In this document: one piece after another, positions 1-12,197 of the stretch
How the letters are laid out: each line of letters opens with the position of its first letter
Position numbering within the stretch: position 1 is the first letter of the stretch
Source of the DNA: Stenotrophomonas maltophilia
GTDB taxonomy: Bacteria > Pseudomonadota > Gammaproteobacteria > Xanthomonadales > Xanthomonadaceae
DNA: 64,000 bases
Direction: 5' to 3'
Assembly (NCBI RefSeq): GCF_013464485.1
Contig: NZ_RAUX01000018.1
Coordinates: 62,001-126,000, forward strand
The notes under the pieces: model-generated
What the model was told of the DNA's origin: nothing
Database searches by the model: none
Seen by the model: the letters and a program-made list of their open reading frames with translations, nothing else
Position numbers and translations under genes: made by a program

Positions 1-756
1 GTCACGATAGGTGCTGGCCATGATGTTCGGCCCGAACTCCCAGCCCGCCGCCGACCAGTTCTGCGCCGGCATCGCCTCGCGGCGCTGATAGCGCCAGCGC
101 CACTGTGCCTGGCCGTTCTTCACCACCGGGCGATCACTGCCCTGCACGCCGCGACTGTCGATGAACATCGGCAGATTGGCCGGCGCACTCAGGGTGACTT
201 CGGCGTCCTCGTATTCGGTGAACACATTGAAGGTCTCCCACAGGCCGAAGTAGCCCGGGAAGTACGGCGTGGCCTGGGTACGGCGCACCTGGTAATACAG
301 GCGCGTGCCCGGGGCCAGGTTCGGGAACACGATCACCCGCACCTTGCGGTCGGCATACATCGCCGCCGAGGCGCTGGAGTAGCTCTCCTGGGTGTAGATG
401 CGGTCAGCCGGCACGTCGCGTCGCTGGCCGTCAGCGGTGATGGTATAGGCGCCAAGTACTTCCAGCGTCTCCATCTTCTCGCTGTAGCTCAGCCGCACCT
501 GGCTGAACTGCTCGACCGAGGCCTTGGTCTTGAGCAGGACTTCGTAGGTTTCGGTCTGCACATTGCCCGCATCCGGCCGCACCTGGTAGTCGGCGCGGTA
601 ACGGACAATGCTGAAATTATTGCTGGCTTCGGTATCGCCGCTGGTGGAAGGCGGCGCCGTGGCGGGCGCGGAGGTGGCGGTGTCTGCCAGTGCCGGGCCG
701 GCAGCCAGGAAGGCTGCCAGCGCCAGTGCCAGCGCGCTTGGTACGGGGTGAAGCAT
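1..756 (-). CDS. DUF3857-domain secreted protein, 3' part missing
   Basis: The frame opens at an ATG at 756 and runs off the window edge, giving 252 residues of a longer protein. The first 24 residues form a signal peptide (hydrophobic Ala/Leu core, cleavage likely after LA at ADT). Residues about 50-230 look like a DUF3857 domain: a beta-rich stretch with YRADYQVRP, a run ending in SYSEKMETLEVLGAY, and VIVFPNLAPGTRLYY. In known members DUF3857 is followed by a transglutaminase-like domain, which would lie outside the window. It is expected to be periplasmic with unknown substrate. It sits 39 bases downstream of ftsK on the same strand and may be co-transcribed with it. The family call is fairly firm; the function is not known. 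Confidence 0.7.
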   Translation of the reverse strand, partial: MLHPVPSALALALAAFLAAGPALADTATSAPATAPPSTSGDTEASNNFSIVRYRADYQVRPDAGNVQTETYEVLLKTKASVEQFSQVRLSYSEKMETLEVLGAYTITADGQRRDVPADRIYTQESYSSASAAMYADRKVRVIVFPNLAPGTRLYYQVRRTQATPYFPGYFGLWETFNVFTEYEDAEVTLSAPANLPMFIDSRGVQGSDRPVVKNGQAQWRWRYQRREAMPAQNWSAAGWEFGPNIMASTYRD

Positions 757-795
757 GCGTCGGTTCCTTGGACGTCGTGGGGGATACGTCGGGTC

Positions 796-3156
796 TTACT
801 TCGGCGGCGGCGGTGCCAGCACCGTGCGGTCGCCGTTATGCTCGGGCGCACTGACCACGCCGGCCGCTTCCATGGCCTCGATCAGTCGCGCTGCACGGTT
901 GTAGCCAATCTTCAGCCGGCGCTGCACGCCGGAAATCGAGGCGCGGCGGGTCTCGGTGACCACCCGCAGTGCTTCGTCATACAGCGGGTCGGACTCGTCG
1001 CCGGCAGAACTGTTCTCAGGCAGGCCGGTGGCGCCGACGACCACGCCGTCGCCCATCGTCTGCACTTCGTCCAGCACGCCGTCGACATAGTCGGCCGGCC
1101 CCATTGCCTTGAGGTGCTCAACCACGCGGTGCACTTCGTCATCGGACACAAAGGCGCCATGCACACGCTCGGGCAGCGCGGTGCCGGGCGGCAGGTACAG
1201 CATGTCGCCGTGGCCCAGCAGGGTTTCCGCGCCGGACTGGTCGAGGATGGTGCGCGAGTCGATCTTGGAGCTGACCTGGAAGGCGATGCGGGTCGGGATG
1301 TTGGCCTTGATCAGGCCGGTGATCACGTCCACCGACGGGCGCTGCGTGGCCAGGATCAGGTGGATGCCGGCCGCACGTGCCTTCTGTGCTAGGCGCGCGA
1401 TCAGCTCTTCCACCTTCTTGCCGACGATCATCATCATGTCGGCGAATTCGTCGATGAAGATGACGATGAACGGCAGCGTCTCCAGCGGGCGCGGCGCCTC
1501 GCCCAGCTCGGGGTTCGGCTTGAACAGCGGGTCCATCAACGGCTGGCCGGCGTCCTGGGCTTCCTTCACCTTCTTGTTGAAGCCGGCCAGGTTGCGCACG
1601 CCCACCGCGCTCATCAGCTTGTAACGGCGCTCCATCTCGGCCACGCACCAGCGCAGGCCGTTGGCGGCCTCCTTCATGTCGGTGACCACCGGCGCCAGCA
1701 AGTGCGGGATGCCCTGGTAGACACTCAGTTCGAGCATCTTCGGGTCGATCATCAGCATCCGCAGGTCTTTGGGCGACGCCTTGAACAGCAGGCTCAGCAC
1801 CATCGCGTTGACCGCCACCGACTTGCCCGAACCGGTGGTGCCGGCCACCAGCAGGTGCGGCATGCGCGCCAGGTCGGCCACGGTCGGTCGGCCGGCAATG
1901 TCCTTGCCCAGTGCCAGGGTCAGCACGCTGGCCGATTTGTCGTATTCCTTCGAGCGCAGCAGCTCGGACAGGAAGATCATCTCGCGGGTGACGTTGGGAA
2001 TTTCCAGGCCGATCACCGACTTGCCCGGAATGACGTCCACCACACGCACCGACTTCACCGACAGGCCGCGCGCGATGTCCTTGTCCAGCGAGCTGATCTG
2101 GCTGACCTTGATGCCTGGCGCGGGTTCGATCTCGAAGCGGGTGATGACCGGGCCGGGATTGGCGCCAACCACCTGGGCGTCGATGCGGAAGTCCTTCAGC
2201 TTGAACTCGATCTGCCGCGACAGGGTTTCCAGCGTCTCTTCGTCGTAGCCCTTCGGCTGCGGCTTGGGATCATCCAGCAGGGCCAGCGGCGGCAGGTCCG
2301 AGCCATCGCCGTTGACGCCACGGAACATCGGAATCTGATTGTCGCGCTTGGCGCGGTCGCTCTTCTCGATCACCGGCTCCGGGCGCGGCTCGATCTTCAC
2401 CGGCTCGCGCTTGGCGCGCACTTCGGCATCGGCCTTGCGCACTTCCTGGCGCTCCTCGCGCATCACCCGGGTCTGCTGCCACTCGGTGACTTCTTCCTTC
2501 TTGCGCGCCAGCAACGGCGCCAGCGACATCACGCCGCGGCCGATCTTCTCCATCACCGTGAACCAGGACAGCCCGGTGGCCAGCGTGATCGATGCCAGCA
2601 GCAGCACCAGCACGAACAGGTTCGCGCCCAGCGCGCCGAAGCCCACCGTAAGCGAGTTGCCCACCAGCTTGCCGAGGATGCCGCCCGCACTGGAAACATC
2701 GCCACTGAACAGGCGCACGTGCAGGAAGCCGGTACCGGCGATCAGGAAGCCGACCAGGCCGACCAGGCGCAGCGCTGGGTCCAGGTCGTTCTCGCCCTTG
2801 CTCTCGCGCTTGAGCCCGAACATGGCGATCCACGCCAGCGCGCCCAGCACCACCGGCAGCAGGAAGGCGATGTAGCCGAACAACTGCAGCAGCACGTCGG
2901 CGATCCAGGCCCCGGCGCGGCCGCCGAGGTTGTGCACCGGCGCCACCACGCTGCCGGTATGCGACCAGCCCGGGTCGGTCGCTGAATACGTGAACAGACT
3001 GGCCGCCAGGTACAGCAATGCCGGCGCGATGGCGATCAGGCCAAGGTCGCGCCAGAGGCGTTGGCGGCGTGGATTGTCGGTCGCCGCCGCCGCGGCCGTG
3101 CGACGTGACGCCTTGCTGTCGTCGGACTTGGAGCGTTCGGGGACCTGCTTCGCCAC
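796..3156 (-). CDS. ftsK: DNA translocase FtsK
   Basis: This 786-residue protein is an FtsK/SpoIIIE DNA pump that clears and aligns chromosome dimers at the division septum. Four hydrophobic segments lie in residues about 38-200 and anchor it in the inner membrane. A charged linker (about 217-300) is short compared with E. coli FtsK. The motor follows, with Walker A GTTGSGKS at 439-446, then the Walker B region [13 protein letters not shown] and the [12 protein letters not shown] motif. The last 70 residues form a winged-helix gamma domain, the part that in FtsK reads KOPS sites and activates XerD. A sigma-70-like promoter lies upstream at 3194-3222. Identification is secure. Confidence 0.97.
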   Translation of the reverse strand: MAKQVPERSKSDDSKASRRTAAAAATDNPRRQRLWRDLGLIAIAPALLYLAASLFTYSATDPGWSHTGSVVAPVHNLGGRAGAWIADVLLQLFGYIAFLLPVVLGALAWIAMFGLKRESKGENDLDPALRLVGLVGFLIAGTGFLHVRLFSGDVSSAGGILGKLVGNSLTVGFGALGANLFVLVLLLASITLATGLSWFTVMEKIGRGVMSLAPLLARKKEEVTEWQQTRVMREERQEVRKADAEVRAKREPVKIEPRPEPVIEKSDRAKRDNQIPMFRGVNGDGSDLPPLALLDDPKPQPKGYDEETLETLSRQIEFKLKDFRIDAQVVGANPGPVITRFEIEPAPGIKVSQISSLDKDIARGLSVKSVRVVDVIPGKSVIGLEIPNVTREMIFLSELLRSKEYDKSASVLTLALGKDIAGRPTVADLARMPHLLVAGTTGSGKSVAVNAMVLSLLFKASPKDLRMLMIDPKMLELSVYQGIPHLLAPVVTDMKEAANGLRWCVAEMERRYKLMSAVGVRNLAGFNKKVKEAQDAGQPLMDPLFKPNPELGEAPRPLETLPFIVIFIDEFADMMMIVGKKVEELIARLAQKARAAGIHLILATQRPSVDVITGLIKANIPTRIAFQVSSKIDSRTILDQSGAETLLGHGDMLYLPPGTALPERVHGAFVSDDEVHRVVEHLKAMGPADYVDGVLDEVQTMGDGVVVGATGLPENSSAGDESDPLYDEALRVVTETRRASISGVQRRLKIGYNRAARLIEAMEAAGVVSAPEHNGDRTVLAPPPPK

Positions 3157-3193
3157 CTTAGACCATACCTTTGGAATGCGCTGTTAGTGATTG

Positions 3194-3222
3194 ATAATAA
3201 ATGAGACGGCGTCAGTTTTCAG
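3194..3222 (-). promoter_or_regulatory. Candidate sigma-70 promoter for ftsK
   Basis: On the minus strand CTGAAA, a 17-base spacer and TATTAT stand in -35/-10 order, with the -10 about 38 bases before the ftsK start. The -35 matches only 4 of 6 consensus bases. The 3157-3389 gap is otherwise unassigned and must also hold the divergent trxB promoter, for which no convincing motif was seen. Confidence 0.4.
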
Positions 3223-3296
3223 TTATGCGACGTCCGGCAGGCCAATCAGAGGGCCGAAACCACTGCTGGATGACGACGTTCCGTTCATCGGCTTGA

Positions 3297-4361
<1,065 letters not shown>

Positions 4362-4383
4362 AACGCTGACCCGCTTCGGCAGC

Positions 4384-4400
4384 GTCGAGCCATGCTCGAC
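4384..4400. repeat. Short SMAG-like palindrome
   Basis: GTCGAG and CTCGAC flank CCATG, the same core as the SMAG palindromes elsewhere in the window, but there is no terminal GTAG. It lies between trxB and its terminator and may be a decayed copy. Confidence 0.35.
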
Positions 4401-4410
4401 TCGAACCAAA

Positions 4411-4436
4411 GGCCGACGCCAACGCGTCGGCCTTTT
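4411..4436 (+). terminator. trxB intrinsic terminator
   Basis: A perfect 9-bp stem, GGCCGACGC / GCGTCGGCC with a CAAC loop, is followed by TTTT. It ends the trxB transcript just before the next gene. Confidence 0.85.
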
Positions 4437-4462
4437 CGTTTTACCTGACCTATCCTTCCCCC

Positions 4463-5587
4463 ATGCCTTCGCCCCGCTTCCTCGATTCCCTGCAGTCCAT
4501 TGGCGCCGCCGACTGGGACGCCCTGCATGATGGCCGCAATCCGTTCGTCAGCCACGCCTTCCTGGCCGGGCTGGAGGCGCACGGCTGCCTGCGCGAGGAC
4601 TGGGGCTGGCAGCCCCGGCATTTCACGCTATGGGAGGGCGACACCCTGGTCGGCGCCATTCCGGGGTATCTGAAGACCAATTCGCACGGCGAGTTCGTGT
4701 TCGACCATGCCTGGGCCAACGCCTATGCCCGCCATGGCCGCGACTACTACCCGAAATGGCTGGGTGCGGTGCCGTATTCGCCGGTCACCGGCCCACGACT
4801 GCTGGCCCGTAACGATCCAGAGCGCGCCGCGCTGCTGTCGGCATTGGGCGATGCGCTTCCCGCGCTGGACGTATCCTCGGCCCACATCAACTTCCACACC
4901 GCTGGCGATGAGGCCCTGTTCGGTGACGACTGGCTGCTGCGCGAGGACGTGCAGTTCCAGTGGCAGAACCCGGGCGACTGGATCACGTTCGAGCAGTTCC
5001 TCGGCGCGATGAACCACAAACACCGCAAGAACATCCGCCAGGAGCGGGCCAAGGTCAGCCGGCAGGGCATCACCTTCCGCGTGCTACACGGTCATGATGC
5101 GAGCCGCGCCGACCTGCAGGCGATGTACCGTTTCTACCTGCAGACCTTCCTCGAATACGGCAACGCCCCGGCCCTGACCGAGGCCTTCCTGCGCCACCTG
5201 GCGATCTCGCTGGGGCGCGGGCTGGTGCTGTTCCTGGCCGAACAGGACGGTGAGCCGATCGCCGGCGCCCTGTGCCTGCGCGGCGGCGAAACGCTATACG
5301 GCCGCTACTGGGGTGGCGCCACGCTGCCCGGCCTGCACTTCGAAGCCTGCTACTACCAGGGCATCGAATACTGCCTGCGCGAAGGGCTGACCCGTTTCGA
5401 GCCGGGCGCGCAGGGCGAGCACAAGCTGGCGCGTGGCTTCCTGCCGACGCTGGTGCGGAGCCGGCACCGGGTGGCCGATGCGGACTTTGCAGAAGCACTA
5501 CGGGACTGGTGCCGGCAGGAGCGACGCGATGTGCGTCGCTACCAGCAGGAGCTGCAGGGACATGGCCCGTTCCGCGCAGGAACGTAG
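4463..5587 (+). CDS. FemAB-like/GNAT family acyltransferase (DUF482)
   Basis: This 374-residue soluble protein belongs to the DUF482 group of GNAT-fold proteins, sometimes named peptidogalycan biosynthesis proteins, which are related to FemAB aminoacyltransferases. Recognisable family stretches are NPFVSHAFLAGLE near residue 28, HKHRKNIRQERAKV about residue 185, EPIAGALCLRGG about residue 265 and FEPGAQGEHKLARGF about residue 315. No signal peptide or membrane segment is visible. The acceptor substrate is unknown, so a named activity is not justified. It follows trxB on the same strand but is separated by a terminator, so it probably has its own promoter. Family assignment is good; the role is open. 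Confidence 0.8.
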   Translation: MPSPRFLDSLQSIGAADWDALHDGRNPFVSHAFLAGLEAHGCLREDWGWQPRHFTLWEGDTLVGAIPGYLKTNSHGEFVFDHAWANAYARHGRDYYPKWLGAVPYSPVTGPRLLARNDPERAALLSALGDALPALDVSSAHINFHTAGDEALFGDDWLLREDVQFQWQNPGDWITFEQFLGAMNHKHRKNIRQERAKVSRQGITFRVLHGHDASRADLQAMYRFYLQTFLEYGNAPALTEAFLRHLAISLGRGLVLFLAEQDGEPIAGALCLRGGETLYGRYWGGATLPGLHFEACYYQGIEYCLREGLTRFEPGAQGEHKLARGFLPTLVRSRHRVADADFAEALRDWCRQERRDVRRYQQELQGHGPFRAGT

Positions 5588-5596
5588 CGGAAAAGC

Positions 5597-5660
5597 GTGC
5601 CAACCAAGGTTGGCACCTACCAGAGCATTAGGCCCAAGATTGGCACCCGCCAGAGCGATG
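5597..5660. repeat. SMAG-type palindrome with degenerate second copy
   Basis: GTGCCAACC-AA-GGTTGGCAC (5597-5616) is followed by CTACCAGAG. A second, decayed unit with ATTGGCACCCGCCAGAG follows at 5639-5655. It sits between two convergent genes, where it could act as a bidirectional stem-loop. Family membership is inferred from the CTACC end and the sister copies at 13111, 18965, 52615 and 59634. Confidence 0.65.
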
Positions 5661-5675
5661 ACGGGAACACTGCAC

Positions 5676-6944
5676 TCAGGTGCACTGCCAGAAGTGCCCG
5701 CTCACCCGGCACCTGGCGCACCAGAATGTGTAGAGCATGCCGCCACTACCCCATAGCAGCGCACCTCCACCGGCGGTCGGCAGCGTCGAGTCCAGCTGCA
5801 TCACGAAGGGCATCTCCTCGCCGCAATCGATGCACGCCGGGTACAAAGCGCTCTGTACCCAGCTCGGCGCGCCACCCACGCGCGACAGGTTCTGCCGATG
5901 ATTGGACTGTCCCCAGTCCTGCTGCTGCCAGCGCGCGGTGTCCATGGCGGCCAGGCCCACCTCGGCCGGCATCAGGTCGCCGCTGTCGGTCGGCGTGACC
6001 GGCACCTCCAGATGCTGGCTGGGGTGGCAGCTGGGCAGGCCGGTGGCATCGTGGCGATAGAAACGTACGGGAGGATCCTCCCAGCCGCAGCAGTCCAGGC
6101 ACAGGCCCAGCGTGACCTCACCCGCCGCACCCGGCTGGAACACAGCAGCATCGGTCCGCAGCAGGCGCTGCAGCGGTGCATGGCAGCTGCCACACAGCGC
6201 GTCCAGCGGTCCTCCCATCTGCCCAGCGTGATGCACCTGCCCGCCATTCCAGGTTGGGTGCAGGCGCCAGATGCGCTTGCGCCAGCCTGCTTCGTCCGCC
6301 TGCTGCGCGCGGTGCTGATCACGGCCGAAGCGGATGTGCAGCGGCCGCTCCCCATGCAGGCGTCGCGGCCGAGGTCCATCGGCCACGCCCGCCCAGTGCG
6401 CCCAGACCTCGGCGTCCAACCGCCCCCAGTCGGCAAGATAGCCGCGCGCGGCGGCGTAGCTCCCGGGCTGCGCCGCCAGCAACAGTACCCTCGCCCGCGC
6501 CATCTCACGATCGTCAGCGGCTTCTGCGAGGATCTGCGCCCACTGCGCAGCGATGGCAGAGGGCAAAGTCCGCCACACCTGTGAAGCCAGTTGCAGCTCA
6601 TCCTCAGCCGCCACCTCCAGCAACACCTCCCAGTCTTCCTGCAACACCCGGGGCGCCTGGAAGCTGGCGAACTCCACCACGCTGCCCAGCAGTTCGCCGC
6701 GCTCGCCGTCACGATACCGGCGCCAGGCATCGGTACAGACCGCCACCACGGCATCATCCGGCAGCAGATCCAGCGCGGTATCGAGGAAGGTCGAGCCGGG
6801 TGAGTGGCGGGCAATGGCCAGCCGCAGCAGTTCGCCGAGCCGATGCGGAGCTTCGCTGGCCAGCGACAGCAGCATGCTCTGGCTGTCATTGCGCGTGCGC
6901 GCGGCGTCGTGCACGTCGAGAATGGCGGTGATCGGGTCGCTCAT
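5676..6944 (-). CDS. DUF1963-like protein with paired Cys-X2-Cys motifs
   Basis: A 422-residue cytoplasmic protein of unknown function. The N-terminal half (to about residue 190) is helical and alanine/leucine-rich, resembling HEAT-like repeats. The C-terminal half carries four Cys-X2-Cys pairs (CGSC, CLDC, CIDC, CARC) that probably bind zinc. It ends in a segment reading VGGAPSWVQ, MPFVMQLDS and GSGGMLYTFWC, which resembles the YwqG/DUF1963 family. It is convergent with the acetyltransferase gene, divergent from aat, and has no partner gene. DUF1963 similarity is by eye; no catalytic function is claimed. Confidence 0.6.
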   Translation of the reverse strand: MSDPITAILDVHDAARTRNDSQSMLLSLASEAPHRLGELLRLAIARHSPGSTFLDTALDLLPDDAVVAVCTDAWRRYRDGERGELLGSVVEFASFQAPRVLQEDWEVLLEVAAEDELQLASQVWRTLPSAIAAQWAQILAEAADDREMARARVLLLAAQPGSYAAARGYLADWGRLDAEVWAHWAGVADGPRPRRLHGERPLHIRFGRDQHRAQQADEAGWRKRIWRLHPTWNGGQVHHAGQMGGPLDALCGSCHAPLQRLLRTDAAVFQPGAAGEVTLGLCLDCCGWEDPPVRFYRHDATGLPSCHPSQHLEVPVTPTDSGDLMPAEVGLAAMDTARWQQQDWGQSNHRQNLSRVGGAPSWVQSALYPACIDCGEEMPFVMQLDSTLPTAGGGALLWGSGGMLYTFWCARCRVSGHFWQCT

Positions 6945-7015
6945 GCGGGGCTCCTTGCCGTTGGAGGGTGATGTTGCCAGACATCACCGATCACCTCGAC
7001 GAATACAATGCCGGC

Positions 7016-7756
7016 ATGACCCGCCAGCTGCCCTGGCGTCTGGACGATGCGCCGGACGCCGCCTTCCCCCCGGCCGAGACCGCACTGCGTCAACCCAATG
7101 GCCTGCTCGCGGTGGGTGGCGACCTGCATCCGGTGCGTCTGCTCAACGCCTACGCAGGCGGCATCTTTCCGTGGTTCAGCGAAGGCGAGCCGATCCTGTG
7201 GTGGTCGCCGGACCCGCGCATGGTGTTCCGCACCGAGGGCGTGCATCTATCCAGCCGTTTCCGTCGCCAGATGCGCGGCTGCGACTGGGAGATCACCGCC
7301 GACACCGCGTTCAGTCGGGTGATGCGCGCCTGTGCCGAGGCCCCCCGCCCCGGCCAGGACGGTACCTGGATCAGTCCAGCGATGGTCGGGGCTTACAGCC
7401 AGCTGCACGATCTGGGCTTCGCCCATTCCTTCGAGGTCTGGGACCGGCAGACTCTGGTCGGTGGCATCTACGGCGTCGCGATCGGCACCATGTTTTTCGG
7501 CGAGAGCATGTTCAGTGGCGCCAGTGGCGGCTCCAAGGTCGCCCTGGCCGGCCTCGCATCCACCCTGCGTGACTGGGGCTGGGAACTGATCGATGCCCAG
7601 GTGGAGAATCCGCACCTGCTGCGGATGGGCGCAGAGCACCTGCCGCGCGCGGACTTCCTGGAGCACGTCCGCCAGGCCGTACACCGTGACGGCCATGCAG
7701 GCCCCTGGACCCAGGCGGTTGGACGCTTGCCGGCACGGCGTTTGGCCGGGGGTTAA
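7016..7756 (+). CDS. aat: Leucyl/phenylalanyl-tRNA-protein transferase
   Basis: The enzyme moves Leu or Phe from tRNA to N-terminal Arg or Lys of proteins, marking them for ClpS/ClpAP degradation. The 246-residue protein shows the family hallmarks PNGLLAVGGDL, GIFPWFSEGEPILWWSPDPR and FFGESMFS. The ATG at 7016 was chosen because the product begins like E. coli Aat; the ATG at 6971, just 3' of GGAGG, would add 15 residues and remains possible. Its neighbours make sense: infA follows, and clpA and clpS, the downstream N-degron machinery, lie within 6 kb. Confidence 0.95.
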   Translation: MTRQLPWRLDDAPDAAFPPAETALRQPNGLLAVGGDLHPVRLLNAYAGGIFPWFSEGEPILWWSPDPRMVFRTEGVHLSSRFRRQMRGCDWEITADTAFSRVMRACAEAPRPGQDGTWISPAMVGAYSQLHDLGFAHSFEVWDRQTLVGGIYGVAIGTMFFGESMFSGASGGSKVALAGLASTLRDWGWELIDAQVENPHLLRMGAEHLPRADFLEHVRQAVHRDGHAGPWTQAVGRLPARRLAGG

Positions 7757-7764
7757 CACAAACT

Positions 7765-7793
7765 TTGCAAGCCGGGCCCATCACGCGTAAAAT
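7765..7793 (+). promoter_or_regulatory. Candidate sigma-70 promoter for infA
   Basis: TTGCAA, a 17-base spacer and TAAAAT lie about 50 bases before the infA start. Both boxes match 5 of 6 consensus bases. infA would thus have its own promoter separate from aat. Confidence 0.65.
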
Positions 7794-7842
7794 ACCGCGC
7801 CTTAGGCCCAGCGTGGCCGTTTTCTGAACCGCACAGGACTAC

Positions 7843-8061
7843 ATGTCGAAAGACGATTCCATCGAGTTCGAGGGCACCGTCAGCGAGACGCTGCCGAACA
7901 CCACTTTCCGCGTTCGTCTGGAAAATGGGCACGAAATCATCGCCCACATCTCCGGCCGCATGCGCAAGAACTACATCCGCATCCTCACCGGTGACCGGGT
8001 CAAGGTTGAAATGACCCCGTACGACCTGACCAAGGGTCGTATCACCTACCGCATGAAGTAA
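7843..8061 (+). CDS. infA: Translation initiation factor IF-1
   Basis: A 72-residue S1/OB-fold protein that occupies the ribosomal A site during initiation with IF-2 and IF-3. The sequence is nearly canonical: [34 protein letters not shown] and [13 protein letters not shown] are all present at the usual spacing, and length is standard. A sigma-70-like promoter lies upstream and a GC-rich stem-loop downstream, so it is probably monocistronic. The aat-infA-clpA neighbourhood is also seen in other gammaproteobacteria. Identification is secure. Confidence 0.98.
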   Translation: MSKDDSIEFEGTVSETLPNTTFRVRLENGHEIIAHISGRMRKNYIRILTGDRVKVEMTPYDLTKGRITYRMK

Positions 8062-8088
8062 GCGGTCGGCGCATTGCGCCACTCCGAC

Positions 8089-8115
8089 AGGGCCGGCCTC
8101 GCTGCTGGCCCTTTG
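8089..8115 (+). terminator. infA terminator
   Basis: AGGGCCGGC and GCTGGCCCT form a 9-bp stem (one G-T pair) with a CTCGCT loop and then TTG. The U-tract is short. Confidence 0.6.
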
Positions 8116-8291
8116 TCGTGCGCGGAACAATGTCGTGGCCAAGCGTCGCCGATGACGATCCAGGGCGCCAAAGGTCATCGTGACCGATCTCACCGTGACG
8201 TCGGTCAGCCCTGCTTGCGGCAGATTCGCATTCGCAGCGGCAGCGGCATCGTGGGATCCGATCCAGTCCGGATCGCCATCCCCTGCCCTCC

Positions 8292-8669
8292 ATGAACATC
8301 CGCCCCCTGCTGATCCCCCTTGCCCTGTCGGCCGCCAGCCTGCTGGCACCCGCTGCGCGAGCAGCCGACGCTCCTCCAGTCCAATGCGTGCAGCTGTCCG
8401 GCGAGCAACAGATCGTTCGCGCCGGTGCGGACAAGAACATCCTGTTCCGCTCGGGCACCGACCACTATGTTGTGCACTTCCGCAACAGCTGCCCTTCGGC
8501 CGTACTGGCCACCCGCCTGGGTTTCAACACCGACGGCAAGGAAGCGGGCGAGCTGTGCGGTGACGGCCGAAGCCAGCTGGATACGGGCCGCGGCAGCTGC
8601 GAAGTAGCGCGCATCGAGCCGATCGATGCCGAGCGGTTCAAGCGTGAAGCGCGCCGCCGCAGCCGCTGA
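8292..8669 (+). CDS. Small secreted protein of unknown function
   Basis: A 125-residue protein with a clear signal peptide (MNIRPLLIPLALSAASLLAP, cleavage after ARA near residue 24), so it is expected in the periplasm. The mature part has four cysteines (in CVQL, NSCPS, ELCGD and GSCEV), enough for two disulfides, and a basic tail (KREARRRSR). No known domain was recognised. It stands alone between infA and another secreted-protein gene and is followed by a strong stem-loop. It is probably real, given the signal peptide and codon use like its neighbours. Confidence 0.65.
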   Translation: MNIRPLLIPLALSAASLLAPAARAADAPPVQCVQLSGEQQIVRAGADKNILFRSGTDHYVVHFRNSCPSAVLATRLGFNTDGKEAGELCGDGRSQLDTGRGSCEVARIEPIDAERFKREARRRSR

Positions 8670-8681
8670 CCCCATGGATGA

Positions 8682-8705
8682 CAAGGGCGGCCGAAGCCGC
8701 CCTTG
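8682..8705. terminator. Stem-loop after the small secreted protein gene
   Basis: CAAGGGCGGC, CGAA and GCCGCCCTTG form a perfect 10-bp hairpin. No T-run follows on the plus strand. A near-identical hairpin sits at 9713-9735. Confidence 0.5.
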
Positions 8706-8790
8706 CTCACCAGCACAACGCTTTTACAACTCGTTGCATGGTGGTGCGGGCAGTCGCCGTCAAGAATGCAGGCCCCGCCGCACCGCGGCA

Positions 8791-9667
8791 ATGAACTCCG
8801 CACACCCGATGCTCGACCCGCTTGCTCGAACCTTTCTGGCCGCGACCCTCTGCCTGGCAGCAGCCGGAGCTGGCGGCACTCCACCAGCAGACAGCAGCTT
8901 CAGGGAGCTACAGGAGATGTTCGCAGCAGTGCCACTTGCATTGCCGAGCGCCCGCTATGATGAGATCCATTACGCATCGTCCTCCGGCAACATGGAGACC
9001 GTCGACCTGCTGCGCAGGTGGACCGAGGACCCGTCATCCCCCTTCAAGGGCCCCATCACCCGGATGATGCTCCTGGAGGGCCGCAACGACTGCGATGATC
9101 TACTGGTGCTTCCCATCAGCGGCGAAGACCCCGGTACCATCGAGGCACGCCGGGCAAGGGCCGGAGCGACCGCCCGGATGAATGAAGGCGGCAGCCGGCA
9201 GTGGCGACTGTCATTGCCGGCGCTGAGCTTCAGGCGCGACGGGCAAGATTGGCTGGCCCATGTCGACGATCGATTCGCCTTCCTGAGGGCGATCCCCACT
9301 GCCTGCGCGCACACCGAACCCCCCGCCACCTCAAAGGCTCCAGCGCAATCGGCCCGCACCAGCGACATCGTGGCTGCCGTACTAGGGCGCTCTGCGTGCA
9401 CTCACCATCGCCTTCGGTGATCACCGCAACGTGCGCGACCCCGCCGAAATTCCGGTGACGGGCAGCTCCCGGGCTGTGTACCGCGACAGCAGGGGGCGCC
9501 AACAGCTCGTCGCCACATGGCTATGGCCGGAGTGTACATCCGCCAGCACATCGGCCAAGGCCATCCTGTCGGGGATGCCAGGAGGCTGGCGCGTGAAGAC
9601 CAACGCTCGACCTGCAGGATCGCTGTGCCAACTGTCGGTCGCCCAAGACTGGCAGGACATGAAGTAG
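8791..9667 (+). pseudogene. Secreted protein of unknown function, apparently frameshifted
   Basis: The frame from the ATG at 8791 encodes a signal peptide (LARTFLAATLCLAAAGAGG) and about 200 residues, then stops at 9418-9420. From 9386 the next frame reads on without a stop to TAG at 9665-9667 and looks like protein: GALRALTIAFGDHRN, then a tail with TWLWPEC and SVAQDWQDMK. Removing one G from GGG at 9385-9387 joins the frames as IVAAVLGALRALTIAFGD, giving about 291 residues. This is either a real one-base insertion or a sequence error. No known domain was recognised. The start at 8791 places the hydrophobic core properly; longer upstream starts do not. Confidence 0.55.
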
Positions 9668-9711
9668 TTCGCACTTGGCCAGCCATTGAAGAACGACACG
9701 GGGCGCAACAA

Positions 9712-9736
9712 CAAGGGCGACCGAAGCCGCCCTTGT
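9712..9736 (-). terminator. clpA terminator
   Basis: Read on the minus strand, CAAGGGCGGC, TTCG and GTCGCCCTTG form a 10-bp stem (one G-T pair) with a UUCG tetraloop, followed by TTGTTG. It lies about 40 bases past the clpA stop. Confidence 0.6.
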
Positions 9737-9773
9737 CATTTCCAGTCTTTCACGCCAAGCCGCTGGCGTCAGC

Positions 9774-12059
<2,286 letters not shown>

Positions 12060-12197
12060 GGATTACTCCGGCGGCAGATGGGGACAATATGCGGCCTGAC
12101 TACGCGATTTCCATCACCCTAGCGGATTGCTGCGTTCAGATGGCGTTAGCAGTACAGATTGCTTGATCTTCATTCACTCCAGGACAGCCCACCCAGC

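Noticed and set aside
3190-3210. Fur-box-like TTGATAATAAATGAG before ftsK
   Set aside because: Only part of the GATAAT repeat pattern is present, and it overlaps the ftsK -10 box. Neither flanking gene is an iron gene.
12060-12197. Promoters between clpA and the APH-like gene
   Set aside because: Several weak -10/-35 pairs can be drawn on both strands, but none is clearly better than chance.
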